A DNA stretch of 64,000 nt from Stromatinia cepivora (GCA_014898415.1 RCTD01000013.1:186001-250000), one strand, 5' to 3'; positions 9,301 to 20,202 are shown, numbered from the stretch's first letter. Program-made: numbers and translations. The notes: a model not told the origin generated them from the letters alone.

Positions 9301-11282
9301 TTATTCCTGAGAGCGCTTCCAGTCCCATCCGTGATCTGTCTCCTTCCTGCTGCAGTCTAACATGTTCTTCTCGCTCATCCTCATTCTATATGCCGCAACG
9401 ATAGCCAGTGGCACAATAGAAGGATTACTCACGCCCTCGAATTCTTGCTCTAAGCCTACTTCCGTAAGATAGAAGTCCTCTTTGATACACATATCCAATC
9501 TCTGTCTTCCATGTCCAAAACTCGCTGTACGCATCACAACATTTCGATTGTATTCAGGGTTCCAGTTCCACTTTGGTGCCAGCAACTTTGAGAGATATGC
9601 ATGGGAAGTTTGCGCCGTATCAAATACACGAATGAAAGGTTCGATTTCGCAATGCTCACGTGCATCTTCTATCCCTTGAATTATTATGTCGTAATCGGGG
9701 AGCCAGAGATGACCGTTAACCTTTTCGATGGTCCCATTCCAATGTTCTGTTAGAGTGATGTTGTCGAAGATTGGGAGGTCTTCATTCTCGTCTCTGCGAC
9801 TGGCAGCCCACCATTTTGTGCGCTCATCAGGTCCATCAAAAGCCCCCCAGCGCCAGACTCCATTATCTATATCGACATCGACAGTAAAATGGGCCATGTT
9901 GACTGAATTGCCAGAGAAACGATGAAAGTATTGATATGTTTCATTGCTGTCAATTTTCGGTGCAAGTACAGGTGCGAGATAAAAAGTTTGGTTGTCGATA
10001 GAGGCATTGAGACTGCGGAGATCGTATTTGAATTCTGCAAAATTAGTACCCATCTTGACACGGGTATCAAATCCTTCGCAAGAGTCCCTCATTTGGTAAT
10101 ACCAGTGAATGTCTGGGCCCCCAACAATTCTAGGGATAAGATTTATCAGTTAGGTATTTTCAGGAACCTTAAATGAAAAGAGCTCGATTACGTACCCGAT
10201 TATCGGCAGGATATAGATGCCCACAAAAGTACACGTTATGAAAACCCCACCCACAACTGTTCGCACAGGTTTAAATCTGACTCCAGTCTGTCCTGGAGTA
10301 CCGTTGAGAACCTCTACAAAGAACTTTAACACCGTGACTAAGTAATAAACGAGAACTTTTGCCCCCAGCGCCAAGTAGAAAATCCCGATCACGAGAATGC
10401 AAAGACCTTCTGCTAACGCAAATTTATCTTTGAAATGAGGATATAGGTATGGTTGTGCGTGCCATTTGATGTGAAGGACGGCATATGTGGACAGGCACCC
10501 CATCAAGCTTCCAATGAATATGGCATTGCAAAAGATAGCGCGACGGTTTAGCTCTCTGATTTTAAATCTACCCCAAACAGTATTCATATTCGGTGGTTTC
10601 GGTAAATTATTATCTGCGCATCTTCCACAGGCATACTCACATGGACCCGGGTGGCATGACTTCAGGCAGAACGACTTATTTCCATGGACGCACTTTGATT
10701 TGCTACCACAGATTCCATCTATGCACGCATTCGGAATGGTAGAATGGTCATATATGGGAGTGCCATTTCCACACCAGCACTTTCCCTTAGGTTTCGAGCT
10801 TTGATGTTTGCTACATTGGGGACATTTCCAACCACCGCCCCTTTCACTCTGGTTTGCATTGGCGCATGACAGTGCACATTGGTAATGAGTAATAACATAA
10901 CAATCCTTGCAGTGCCACAAGTAACGATAAGGTGTAAAGCGTACGGCTTCTAAACAGATGGGACAAATTTGACTAGAATGATCGTAAGCATGAGCGGAGT
11001 GAAATTTTCGATATTTATGTGGTTATATTATACATACTTCCCATTTCGAATGTCCTCGAAGATACGTGATTCTTTGGAGGATGCGCTGGATTGACGAAAC
11101 TCATTCCGTTGCTGGGTTTCGGTAGACATACGTGCAGTAGTACCACTTTGGATGTCTTGTAAGGGGGTTGCATGGCTATCATCAAATGGATCTCCATGAC
11201 TATCATGAAAAGGATCATCAGTACTTCTGCGGGTAGTCGGCCATGACGAAGTGGTCATCCAATTGGTTGAATTCGAAGCCAT
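9301..11282 (-). CDS. Membrane-anchored RING/NF-X1-type zinc-finger protein (616 aa)
   Basis: Three minus-strand exons, 11038-11282, 10196-10972 and 9301-10129, join in frame through two GT...AG introns (GTATGT...TCTAG and GTACGT...CCTAG). Residues 1-80 are polar and disordered. From about 85 a RING-like finger follows ('CPICLEAV', 'WHCKDCYVITHYQCALSC', 'WKCPQC'), then NF-X1-type repeats ('KCWCGNG', 'CIDGICGSKSKCVHG', 'CHPGPCEYACGRC'). Three hydrophobic segments come next ('AIFCNAIFIGSLMGCLSTYA', 'LCILVIGIFYLALGAKVLVY' and 'VVGGVFITCTFVGIYILPII'). The last about 270 residues are soluble and carry N-glycosylation sequons (NAS, NET, NIT, NGT), suggesting a lumenal or extracellular C-terminus and a cytosolic finger region. 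The finger resembles NF-X1/FAP1 proteins, where the RING acts as a ubiquitin ligase, but those are soluble nuclear or cytosolic proteins; joining it to a membrane/lumenal module is unusual. Ligase activity is inferred. Confidence 0.85.
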
Positions 11283-12200
11283 GATGAATTAATGTGTGTC
11301 GAAATTAAAGAAGTGAAGATGAAGACGGACAGGGAGAAGGCAGATGCAAGGTACTTATATACCAATGATAATAATCAAGAAACTATATGGGTCGTTTGGC
11401 TAACTCGAACCATCTCATTAGTGGTAAGGCGATTCTAAGCCCATTCAGGGTAATCTAAATGTGTCTCGACCTATTGATTCGTTGCATATGTTAGTTTGAC
11501 TGGTAGGCTAATTTGATTAAGCAGAATAGCAAAACTCGATAAAGCATAGTTGGGAGTGCTGGAGGTCGGTGGCGTGTTGGTTTCCGGGGGAAAACAATTG
11601 CACCAAAATCCTAAACTTTCGTATGAATGACGCTATACTATCAGCTTCCAAGATAATAATTGGCTTAGCTTGCAAGGACTAAAATGACCTATAGAGGGGC
11701 TGTCGACACGAGTCCATATTTGTCACCTTATACGGTAGTCAGTACACTAACTGTAAGGCTTTTTACCCCCCCAGTCCCATGACAGAGCATAGCACGATAC
11801 GTGTACTAGGTATAAGAATAAGAAGCTGCGGATTTTTGGCTTTAAACAATATACGTTAAGGCATCTATCGGGTTTTGATGTCGAGGTATCCAGACTTTTA
11901 AATTCGAAGTCTGTATATAGTTCGAACAAAACGAGCCTAGCGAGATTTTTGACCTAATGATGACGTGATTAGTTGGTTGGCAGTTTACAATCATTACTTA
12001 AAAACTAGTAAGTGTGGTCGATTCTAACTTTTGTACTAGCGTTAGCTTGAGTACAGTTTAAGCTTAATCGGTCTGGATCGCCAAGACAAATGTTCTTCGT
12101 GACGTGCAGTAGTAACTTTAGATCTGATACCTATCCCTGATTAAGGAAAGTCTTGTTAACCTATAGCACACCGAATGAAGTATTACGACACCCATTTTCT
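11283..12200. other. Intergenic region upstream of the zinc-finger gene
   Basis: It contains the promoter of the minus-strand gene ending at 11282. The 60-codon frame at 11747-11929 has no protein-like features. Nothing else is recognisable. Confidence 0.5.
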
Positions 12201-12690
12201 TAATGTATTTCCAAAACCTTAAATTTTCAATTAAAATTTAAATCAAATGATTAAAAACATTATGAATTCGAAATTCAATTCAATACGACTTTATTAAATC
12301 AAATCCAATTTGAATAAAAACTATATCAAATGATAACTAATAAATCAATTTATATTTCTTATAAATATCTTTTGATTCTGAAATATAATTATTGAGATTC
12401 AATTTTGAAGAAGATATTTCGAAAACAACTTGAATATATTGAACACATATTATTTTCAATCTTACAAATCTTCGAAATATAAAATATCTATTTCTAATTC
12501 AATAGCAAAATGATTAAAATGATTTATAATTATTATAAATATTCTATCAATTGAAATATTAATTATATCGAAAGGTTTTTTCAATTTGAAATTACATTAA
12601 TCGAATTGGAGATGATTAAATTTCAAAATATCCATTTAGATGAAAATAACAAAGTACAAAATAATCACGTTTTTTTTTGAACATACATCA
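12201..12690. mobile_element. Second copy of the AT-rich TIR element
   Basis: This is a 0.5-kb AT-rich island. Its left half matches the reverse complement of 8706-8935: shared blocks include 'ATAATTATTGA', 'AATCAAAT(C/T)CAATTT' and 'TAATAAATCAATTT' against 'TACCAATCAATTTT'. Its right end, 'TACAAAATAATCACG' plus a T run, matches the right end of the copy at 6158-8962 ('TACAAAAAATCACG'). It is therefore the same family in inverted orientation. No frame is coding. Confidence 0.55.
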
Positions 12691-13304
12691 TCAAATTAAA
12701 TATAAGAAAATAGGTGTATCGCTTAATTATCATATACTTTTCCAATCGCATACCAATCAATGAAATCCCATATTACGAACCAACGTGTATACCATCGGCG
12801 AAAGAAGGGAGTTCAAATGCCTACTGGGATATAAACTAATGTAGTTGTGATCATCGTGTGAGATCTCTACTACACGGTTATGTGTCCTGGCATTGAGATC
12901 ACGTGAAATGAGCACCCATTGAAATCAAATGTCACGGAAAGAATAAGGTAAAAGCAACGTGTATATGATTCATCTGTATCCTCAGTCATGCGGTTGCACC
13001 AGACCTCCTACCATTTAATTACTTCCTACTGGAGCGACGCGCACGCCTAATATTTAATATCTAATATCTCTTCATCTTTTTGCTGTTAATATAAATTTTG
13101 TAACGTCAACGATATAAGGAGTGTGTGTGATGCGGTACCAAATGAAATGTGAAGACGGCGTTCCATCAAAATATGGGGATAGGAACAAAAGTTTTCTATC
13201 CAAAACCCGTGTTTTAATATCCATCCTTTCATGAAGGCCTTGTGCTATAAGATTTGCTCTTAGACTTGCGCCTGGACCTCCGCTTCACGCTTCTTTCTTT
13301 CTCC
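12691..13304. other. Intergenic region
   Basis: No gene is recognised between the AT-rich element and the 3' end of the minus-strand Cys-rich gene. Confidence 0.5.
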
Positions 13305-13646
13305 CTATTCAACATTTTTTTTCTTGTCGTATTTAATACGAATACTCATTGTTTCCTCGACAAAACGGAGTTCTTCTATACGAGGATTTCCCGCTTGAAT
13401 ACCCTCGCCATAAGGCAAGCATTCACCAGGGATGCAACCGATGTTGCCCGGGTCTATATACCTGACGTCGTGCACCCCATCCCATCGGTGAAAGGATTTA
13501 CCCTTCCTGCAATTGTCACAGTAAGGCGATTGGTTTGGGTAACGATGACGTCCTGCACAGCCGCAACATAAACGAATTGAAAATGAGCAAGTTCTACACT
13601 GTACTGGTTTGGGTATTGGATCTCTTTCATTCGATTCTTGAGACAT
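13305..13646 (-). CDS. Small cysteine-rich protein (113 aa), putative zinc-ribbon-like
   Basis: A single-exon frame on the minus strand starts at the ATG at 13644-13646. The first half has paired cysteines spaced like metal ligands: 'CRTC', 'CCGC' and 'YCDNC', then 'HRWDGVHDV', 'CIP' and 'CLPYGE'. There is no signal peptide, which argues against a secreted effector and for an intracellular zinc-binding protein. I do not recognise the family. The opposite strand also has an open frame of similar length (13254-13571), but the Cys pairing makes the minus-strand reading far more protein-like. Confidence 0.5.
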   Translation of the reverse strand: MSQESNERDPIPKPVQCRTCSFSIRLCCGCAGRHRYPNQSPYCDNCRKGKSFHRWDGVHDVRYIDPGNIGCIPGECLPYGEGIQAGNPRIEELRFVEETMSIRIKYDKKKNVE

Positions 13647-15048
13647 TGTGGTTATGTTTGAATTGATTTGGTGTATTATGGATGTCCTAAATCGCCAGTA
13701 TTAGACCACTAGTGTTCCAAAGTCTCTGTTGATATATAATAAGGAATATATTTTGAGTGAAGTACCTTTGGATATCTGAATAAAGTAATGATGAAGTTTT
13801 AAGGGAGGCAAGAATGCGTTGTTATGGTGCTGATATATGTATCAGTATAGAACCGTGGTGGGATATGGAATACTCACTTCTATTCCATAGAACAGAAGTC
13901 AAACAGCAAGCGAAACTTCTAGATGTATGAGGTTGATATGCGAAGTGTGTGCAGCAGGTAGCGTAAGATTGATGACGTAAATATGAGATGAGGTATAGAG
14001 AGCTTGGTGTGTATAATGTGTGGTGTATGGAGTCGATATTGGGGATTGTGAGAAAGCTTTGTTGATTTGCGGGCCTTAGGAATATGTCTCGATGTTTTGT
14101 TGTATTTGATACTTTTCAAAGTAGAATCGAAAAGGGGAGATATTGACTTTATTTATGCATATCACCCCCCTGTTACGTCCCTTTGGAAAGCTTCAAACAT
14201 GACTGCAAATGAAATGTAAATGAAGGCATTTTGACTCGAAATGCTACTTTCGCTGAAAATACTCGTAATTCGGACTCAAAATGTTCGTTTTGATTATGAA
14301 TACTTATCAATACGACGAGGAGTGTTTATTCTGACTGTAAATATTCATTACTTTGACTCGAAATGTGGATTTTAGGGTATGAATACGTTTCGAGGCTACG
14401 TACGCTATCCATTCACTCTATTTCCAATATCCAGCTTTCTTCCTGGGCGCATAATAACATATAACTCTTGAAACCATCATGATGCTTACCTGGGGCGTTC
14501 AGTAGCAGCGAATTATGAAGCTTCCTGAGGCTGGACCCTGCCGAAAAATGTTGCCCGGGCCTGAGACACCACGAAGGAGGATGGCATCTCCAAGGAAGTC
14601 GGCAACATTGACCAGAACCATGTGTCTTTGAGCAATGTATAACTTAGAGTGATAATGATTCAACTAATCTCAAGTCACACAGCAAGTCAAATTTTATCAT
14701 CGGTGCTGCAAGTAATTAAGACTGCAATTCAAATGCATATAATGTTCAATATATATTAAACTAATGTATGAATCATGCTTTTCACTTTGTGGAAGAGCAG
14801 TATGAATATGTAAATGAAAGCTGTTACTGAGCTTGGGAAGACTGCCTTCGAGAAAAGGGCCTGAACCCCAGATCAAGATTTGAGGTGAAGCCACCCTTGG
14901 GCCTGCTTCATATTTGATTCTTTGTCTACCGTTGATATACGTGTATGTGAATAGCTTCACACTTGTGCCACAGAGTGACTCAAAGCGAAATTTGTGAATC
15001 TTTTTGTATTGTTCAAGCATAATTTTGTTGAAAATTGCGGTGAGTTTT
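13647..15048. other. Intergenic region with a degenerate short repeat
   Basis: Between about 14199 and 14390 the motif GACTCRAAATG recurs imperfectly (GACTGCAAATG, GACTCGAAATG, GACTCAAAATG, GACTGTAAATA, GACTCGAAATG) at irregular spacing of 30-60 bp. The frame at 13919-14119 is Ser/His/Ile-rich and not convincing as a gene. Confidence 0.4.
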
Positions 15049-15249
15049 TTAGTGCAAATAATGGCGTGTTTGGTGAATGACTCGAGAAAGAGGATTTTTG
15101 TAAGATACACTAGACCTTGTGAAGTGGGGGAAATTTGAATGGTACCTTTTACCAAATATGCTCATTGTGTTATAAATTTGGTCGTTTGATCCTCTATAGT
15201 TGTGCTCTTTTTCATCCAGAAAGACAAATGCTTCAGCGACATTAGGCAA
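14697..15249 (-). pseudogene. Possible gene remnant on the minus strand
   Basis: Two overlapping minus-strand frames, 15049-15249 (starting 'MPNVAEAFVFLDEKEHNY') and 14697-15155, have partly protein-like composition but overlap in different frames and do not join through a believable intron: the only GT...AG candidate is about 37 nt. I do not recognise either part. It may be a frameshifted remnant or chance. Confidence 0.2.
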
Positions 15250-15630
15250 GTAACACGAAAAATCAAATCATCCTACTAACAACTTATACACATCTCCACC
15301 ACTTGATTATTTACTTCTAATACCATATCTCTGACACAAAGATATCAGAACCTCTAGGTCTCGGCGTCACAGTTGGTTTGATGGACTATCCAGGTGAAGA
15401 TAGTCGCACAGCCGCAAAATATCAGTATGCCCCTGCTTCCACCAAGCACACTCAATATTCTGCAACTCGCAACATTTCTGAAAAAAACACATCCCTTCGC
15501 TGGATCTTCTCATCACACTGTCAACGGATTTGCGGCCCACATTTTGCCGACTTACAATCGCTTTCTAAGCTTTCAATCATCGCACAAGTCTTCTTGGAAC
15601 TGTGCCGTTCCTTAACCTACATATGAAAAT

Positions 15631-17456
15631 TTGCGCAGCAGAGATCGCTATCAACCGAGGCCGATCTTCCCATTTTCTCCTAAATACCGATTTAGCAAAT
15701 CAGATATCGACTCTGCTCCAGGCTCACCGCTCATGACCTCGAGATCGCCCTGCCCATTTGAGAATGAATCATATTCCTCCATAGCCGGGTCTATTCCAGG
15801 TTCTACATCTATGAACTCAAAACGTTCCAATTCACCGGATAAGTACCTGCATTCTTCGATCAATAGTGGATCTCGTCGAGGCTCACTAGATTTGGCCTTC
15901 AAATTCCCCTACTCACCTGATAATTTCATTTATTCCCCCGCTAATGGATATGTTCCGGGAGTCTCAATGCGACCTTACAGCGGTCCTCTTCACCTGGAAA
16001 CCATCTCCTTTCTTCCATTGACGGGTCTCGGCTAAGCTCCCCAATCTCGATCTTTGACTGCCCTTTTTGTCTAGATATGTTTCGAATTCCTCCATTGATG
16101 GCGATGCTCTATGTAAACCTGCTTCTTCGTTTTTTTTTCACAAAACGAAGCAATGAAGTACGTTCAAGAATTTTGGGCGATATGTATATGCGCAAGATAG
16201 ATGATATCGACATGCTGAGCACCTGTCTCCGTGGTTTTGCTATAGCCCTTCCGGGTAGCTATTTCTCAGAGGCAGCCGCGTATCATTCACGCATTAATAA
16301 AGTCGCCCTCCGACTTGTCCTCTCAGGATGTTGCATGTATAGGTCGCCTCTCACGAGGCACGGGCGCAAAGATCTCGAACCAATTTATTACTCCATTATA
16401 GCCCATACTATGGCATGGACATTGGAGATGGTAGTTTCATTCGTCACTTTGTTCTGCGCGCTATCAAGATTATGCGACGGGATATTCGGACCATCGAAGA
16501 TAATGAGCTCAAATATGCTAAAGAAAGGGAGAACCAAGGCTATACTACCGAGGAAGATTTCACCGCAACCGCTGACTGCCTCACTTTCGGCTTTGAGCTC
16601 GGCGAACTTGAGCAGGAGTTGAGAGATGTATGTAGTTGGTCCATTTTCGGAGTGGGATGTTATGATGTATTGGCAGAGAGAATCAGGTCACTATCCTAGG
16701 CCGTCAGTCAAATCAGAATGTGCATCGGAGTCCATGAACAGCGAAGCAGGTTCAATGACTTTCACGAGGATGTTGAGATGCAGTATGGTAGGTCTTGTTG
16801 CGATGTCCCAAATTCTAAAATCCATAGCACCGCATGCGCAATGCATACACTATACCAGGATGGTGCGCAGTATTGATAGTCATTTGGATAAACTTAAATA
16901 TATCTTATTAAATTCTCTATGCAGCATATTCCCGGTTAGATTATGCTACGGCTTGATCGATTTTTGGGTCAAGGCCACACAAGAGACTCCAATGGATGTC
17001 AATCCTGTCCAGAAAGTCATATCGGCCCTCAAAATAAAAAAGCATGTCATCCTGAATGAAATCCAAGAACTTTTGGAGAAAAATCTAGAAAAAATATCGC
17101 AACAATGGAATGGTTCAGCTAACATGTACCAAAGTAAGTTCAGGCAGGCACTTGAAGATAAAAGCATTATTGAGAGAGCACTGGAAGATTTTGAGAAGTA
17201 GCTAGATCAGATCAACCGGGAATGGAATAATCGACGTATGCTTGCATTCTCAGAGCCTGAAGTCGTCATTCCCGATGATGGGAACCTCAAAGATATAATT
17301 GCAAAAAACCTCAATGCAACAGACTGCTTGCTTACAAAGATTCCATCCCAAAGCATTACTTCGACACTAAGAAAGTTATTCCCAGAACTACAATCTCTTG
17401 ATCAAGATATTCCACTGGCCACAAAGCTTGAAATCTTTGTTACTCATTATCACTGA
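15631..17456 (+). pseudogene. Broken gene of unknown family, several frameshifts and a nonsense codon
   Basis: Protein-like sequence hops between the three plus frames. 15631-16033 encodes a Ser/Pro/Tyr-rich region ('SPKYRFSKSDIDSAPGSPLM'). The frame shifts near 15970 to one reading 'SSPISIFDCPFCLDMF', then to '...SDLSSQDVACIGRLSRGTG' up to about 16395. Next comes a frame at 16400-16699 ('DGSFIRHFVLRAIKIMRRDI', 'GYTTEEDFTATADCLTFGFE'), and finally 16840-17456, a helical, Lys/Glu-rich C-terminus. The last segment contains an in-frame TAG at 17199-17201, after which the same frame continues ('LDQINREWNNRRMLAFSEPE') to its own stop at 17454-17456. No set of normal introns restores one frame. I do not recognise the family. 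The TAG fits a CAG-to-TAG change (CpA to TpA). Confidence 0.6.
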
Positions 17457-17733
17457 TATCATAGCTTCTCAATCGACAAGTCCAGCTCTTTGACTGTTTT
17501 ATGTTAATCTCTTCCATGTAACCCCAGGAATATGACTGTTTTGAAATGTATATAAGGAATGCCCAATTCCTGTGAATTGGTTTCCAGAACATCACGATCA
17601 ATCCGTACTTGCCTCTTCCTGCTTCTCAGCTCTCTCAGGCACGATCTAACCAAGTATTTTGCATCCATCCTCCTGTACAAGTCGTCAACTAGTCTTAAAA
17701 ATATCTTCCTAAGCTCTGAAAATCATCATCGTT
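17457..17733. other. Short spacer
   Basis: This is a spacer between the broken gene and the next frame. The plus frame at 17559-17957 overlaps the following gene in the wrong frame and becomes Arg/Ser-rich there, so I take it as a shadow. Confidence 0.4.
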
Positions 17734-18282
17734 GTGTCAAATCCTATCACTTTTTTGTGTCGTTCGTCGCCATGTTACGCCGTTCCGAAAGTCTCCGTGA
17801 CCGAAATCAAGTCCCCCCCACCAGTAGAAGAGACTCTCATCGAAGCTCCGGTCGAAGAGGTTCAAGAGGAAACTCCTGCGACCTCTCATCAGGTCAGTGT
17901 TGTTATTCTCTCAGCGGGTGCTGCATTCAAATACTGGGGACTTTTCTTCAAGGATGAGGAGAATGAGCGGGGTGGTTCGAAGAGTTTCATCCTTCACATC
18001 AAAGGATCTAGCGGGAGATTCTATCCTGATGAAGAATTTTTCAACGCTTCAGGTTCGAAGAATTTGTTCCGTATCATCCGTATTGGTTCGATTGAAGGGG
18101 AGCAGGTGCACTCAGCAATGCATACAATCAAGAATGTCGAAATCAAAAACCATGTTAAAGGCTGGAACTGCCAGGATTTTGTCTTGGATGCTCTTAAAGC
18201 ACTTGAAGAGCAGGGTTTTCTTGATGTAGGAAATAAGTATCTATTACTGCAGTCCCTTATGGATGGATTGGATCATAATTGA
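17734..18282 (+). CDS. Small protein with a Trp-Asn-Cys motif, start unresolved
   Basis: The frame from 17734 to the stop at 18280-18282 is clearly coding. An acidic Pro/Glu linker ('SPPPVEETLIEAPVEEVQEE') precedes a compact domain, 'SVVILSAGAAFKYWGLFFKD' through 'GWNCQDFVLDALKALEEQGF'. The 'GWNCQDFV' segment with upstream histidines resembles small fungal proteins with a papain/NlpC-like fold in which Cys and His would be catalytic; this is only a resemblance. The frame contains no ATG. The only nearby ATG (17772) is in a neighbouring frame one base out of phase, so either a 1-nt indel destroyed the start or a short 5' exon was missed. The gene sits 50 bp upstream of the next gene model on the same strand. 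Confidence 0.55.
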   Translation: MSNPITFLCRSSPCYAVPKVSVTEIKSPPPVEETLIEAPVEEVQEETPATSHQVSVVILSAGAAFKYWGLFFKDEENERGGSKSFILHIKGSSGRFYPDEEFFNASGSKNLFRIIRIGSIEGEQVHSAMHTIKNVEIKNHVKGWNCQDFVLDALKALEEQGFLDVGNKYLLLQSLMDGLDHN

Positions 18283-18331
18283 GTTAGAGAACAATGAACT
18301 AATAGTCAGGTCGGTTCGTCATGAATTGAAT

Positions 18332-19582
18332 ATGGTATGTCCTCTCTCTTTGAGTTTGAATTTATTTCTTCAGTTGGTTTAAGTTTTTGTCCTTGTATTA
18401 AGTCTTTAGATTTCTGTATCTTCCTATCTATATTATCCATGTTGTTCTCATTGATAGTTTGGAGTTGGGGTACTAGTTAAGAAGAAGAAGGCCAAATTAT
18501 TTTCTGATTATTGATCTTTTTTACAGCACCACCTGGTGATTATTCCCGATAATTACAAAATATCTTGGTACCACACAAAAGAAGAATTAACGGATCGACC
18601 ACAGCCACTCCCCATCAAGCATTTCTATGTCGCACCAGATTTCTGTGCTGATCTTGTTGCCAGAGCTCGTACAGCTACCATTATTCACCCATTGTCCACT
18701 GAAACAGTCTCGTGTCTTATTGTGCACTTAGATTCAAGCAGCTCAGCCGAAGATCTTACAAGCAATCAATGTTTGGTATCCGCCTTGAAGCATCTGATTG
18801 TGAATTCCGAGAAATTGTGCGAATTGCCTATGGGGGGTGTGGTTCTCAAATGCAGCGATCACCTCGTTGCAAAGATCATTCGCAATAATGATTATACTGA
18901 ATACACATTACTACAATATCTGCAGGATAACGCACCTGCATTACTCGCCCCGAAACCTCATGGTCTAGTAAAACTCAACAATGTCCACATTATATTCATG
19001 ACATATATACCATCCGTAACTCTGGAGCAGGTATGGGGCACACTTACCCATGACAACAAACTCCTGATCCAAAGTCAACTGGATGAAATATTCGTCAGGC
19101 TAAGGTTGCTGAGTCATGATTCGCAATGCTTGGGCGGTGACCGCGGTGAGGGTGTCAAGATAGACGGCGCTTTTGGAATTCAACTCCATAAGAAGGCCAT
19201 TATTAGCACGGCGAAAGATTTTGATAACTTCTGTTTTTCAGCCGTTTCGCATCGAGCCAGTACATCATGGGTCAATTTCGTGCGGAGCTTGCTCCCCGCT
19301 TGGGAAGACAACTTCGTATTCGGTCGTGGTGATCTTCGACCAGCGAATATCATGGTCAAGCCTGGTGGGGGGGGGGGGAATTATGTTTTATCTAGTGTCA
19401 TCAATTGGGGGGATGGCGGGTTCTACCCGGATTATTTTGAATCCAGCAAACTACTATACACATTTGGTATGCAGTCCGAGGACGATTGGTATGCATACCT
19501 ACCGCCATCAATATCTCCCGCGACTCACCCTCAGCGATGGCTTGTGGAGCGGATTTGGCGATACACACTCGAATGTTGTTAG
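18332..19582 (+). CDS. APH-type aminoglycoside-phosphotransferase-like pseudokinase
   Basis: The exon 18527-19582 encodes about 352 residues of the fungal APH/choline-kinase-like family: N-lobe 'GGVVLKCSDHLVAKIIRNND' with the ATP-binding Lys, hinge 'IIFMTYIPSVTLEQVWG', and a C-lobe. Numbering from the proposed start, the catalytic loop reads 'FGRGDLRPANIMV' (Arg268-Gly-Asp270...Asn275), where the family normally has His-Gly-Asp. The metal-binding motif, usually IDWE, reads 'VINWGDGGFYPDY' (Asn294). Loss of this Asp should abolish Mg binding, so I call it a pseudokinase or a decaying gene. The exon begins at an AG acceptor and has no early ATG. An ATG ending exactly at a GTATGT donor (18332-18334) joins in phase, giving an ATG-only first exon and a 192-nt intron, longer than the others here. 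A run of 12 G (19367-19378) encodes Gly residues before the metal-motif strand and is a likely slippage or assembly-error site. Confidence 0.65.
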
Positions 19583-20202
19583 ATTTTGAAGCACGAAGGG
19601 AAAGACAAGAATCCTGATGTTCATTTCTGACTTTGTATCGCATGTGCTCTGTGCCTCAGGTTCCGCGCTTGATATCGCAACGAAAGGGGAAGAGAAATAG
19701 AGAGGAGTGTTCTGGGTCAGGGATTATTCCTTTGTGAACCTATTCGTTCTTTCAACGGGAACAGCCAATCTGTTCCCTCCTGAATCACCCGTACTTTAAT
19801 ATCCAGTTCATCTCCTAGTATTAATGAAAATATTCTTAAATATCCTATTATACTAATGCTATATGTTCGTTTCATTATTTCGCCTTTCCATCAATCGTGC
19901 CAGCTTTAATGAATCCACCAACCTCGATTTTTCTCCGAATTTCACGTCTCAAATATACATATCTACTGCAGATGATATGATCTACTTTTCTATGGTGTGT
20001 TTCATATGCCCCACCGCCCCGGCCTTTTGGCCTTCCTCTGAAGGCATGGTATGCACGTGAGCTTAGAGGTGGCATGAAATGTCGTGATCATTATTTGAGC
20101 TTTGTAGACTATTGCACTTGAATCGCTCGCGGATTTCGGCGCGAGAGGGCATCATGGATTTGATCACAAAAGCAACCATACTTCTGTATTCTGATTACTG
20201 TC
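19583..20202. other. Intergenic region
   Basis: 3' flank of the kinase-like gene. Short frames at 19863-20075 on both strands are not protein-like. I see no repeat. Confidence 0.5.

Noticed and set aside
13254..13571. 105-codon plus-strand frame antisense to the Cys-rich gene
   Set aside because: Phe/Val/Arg composition without motifs; the minus strand shows ordered Cys pairs and a good ATG.
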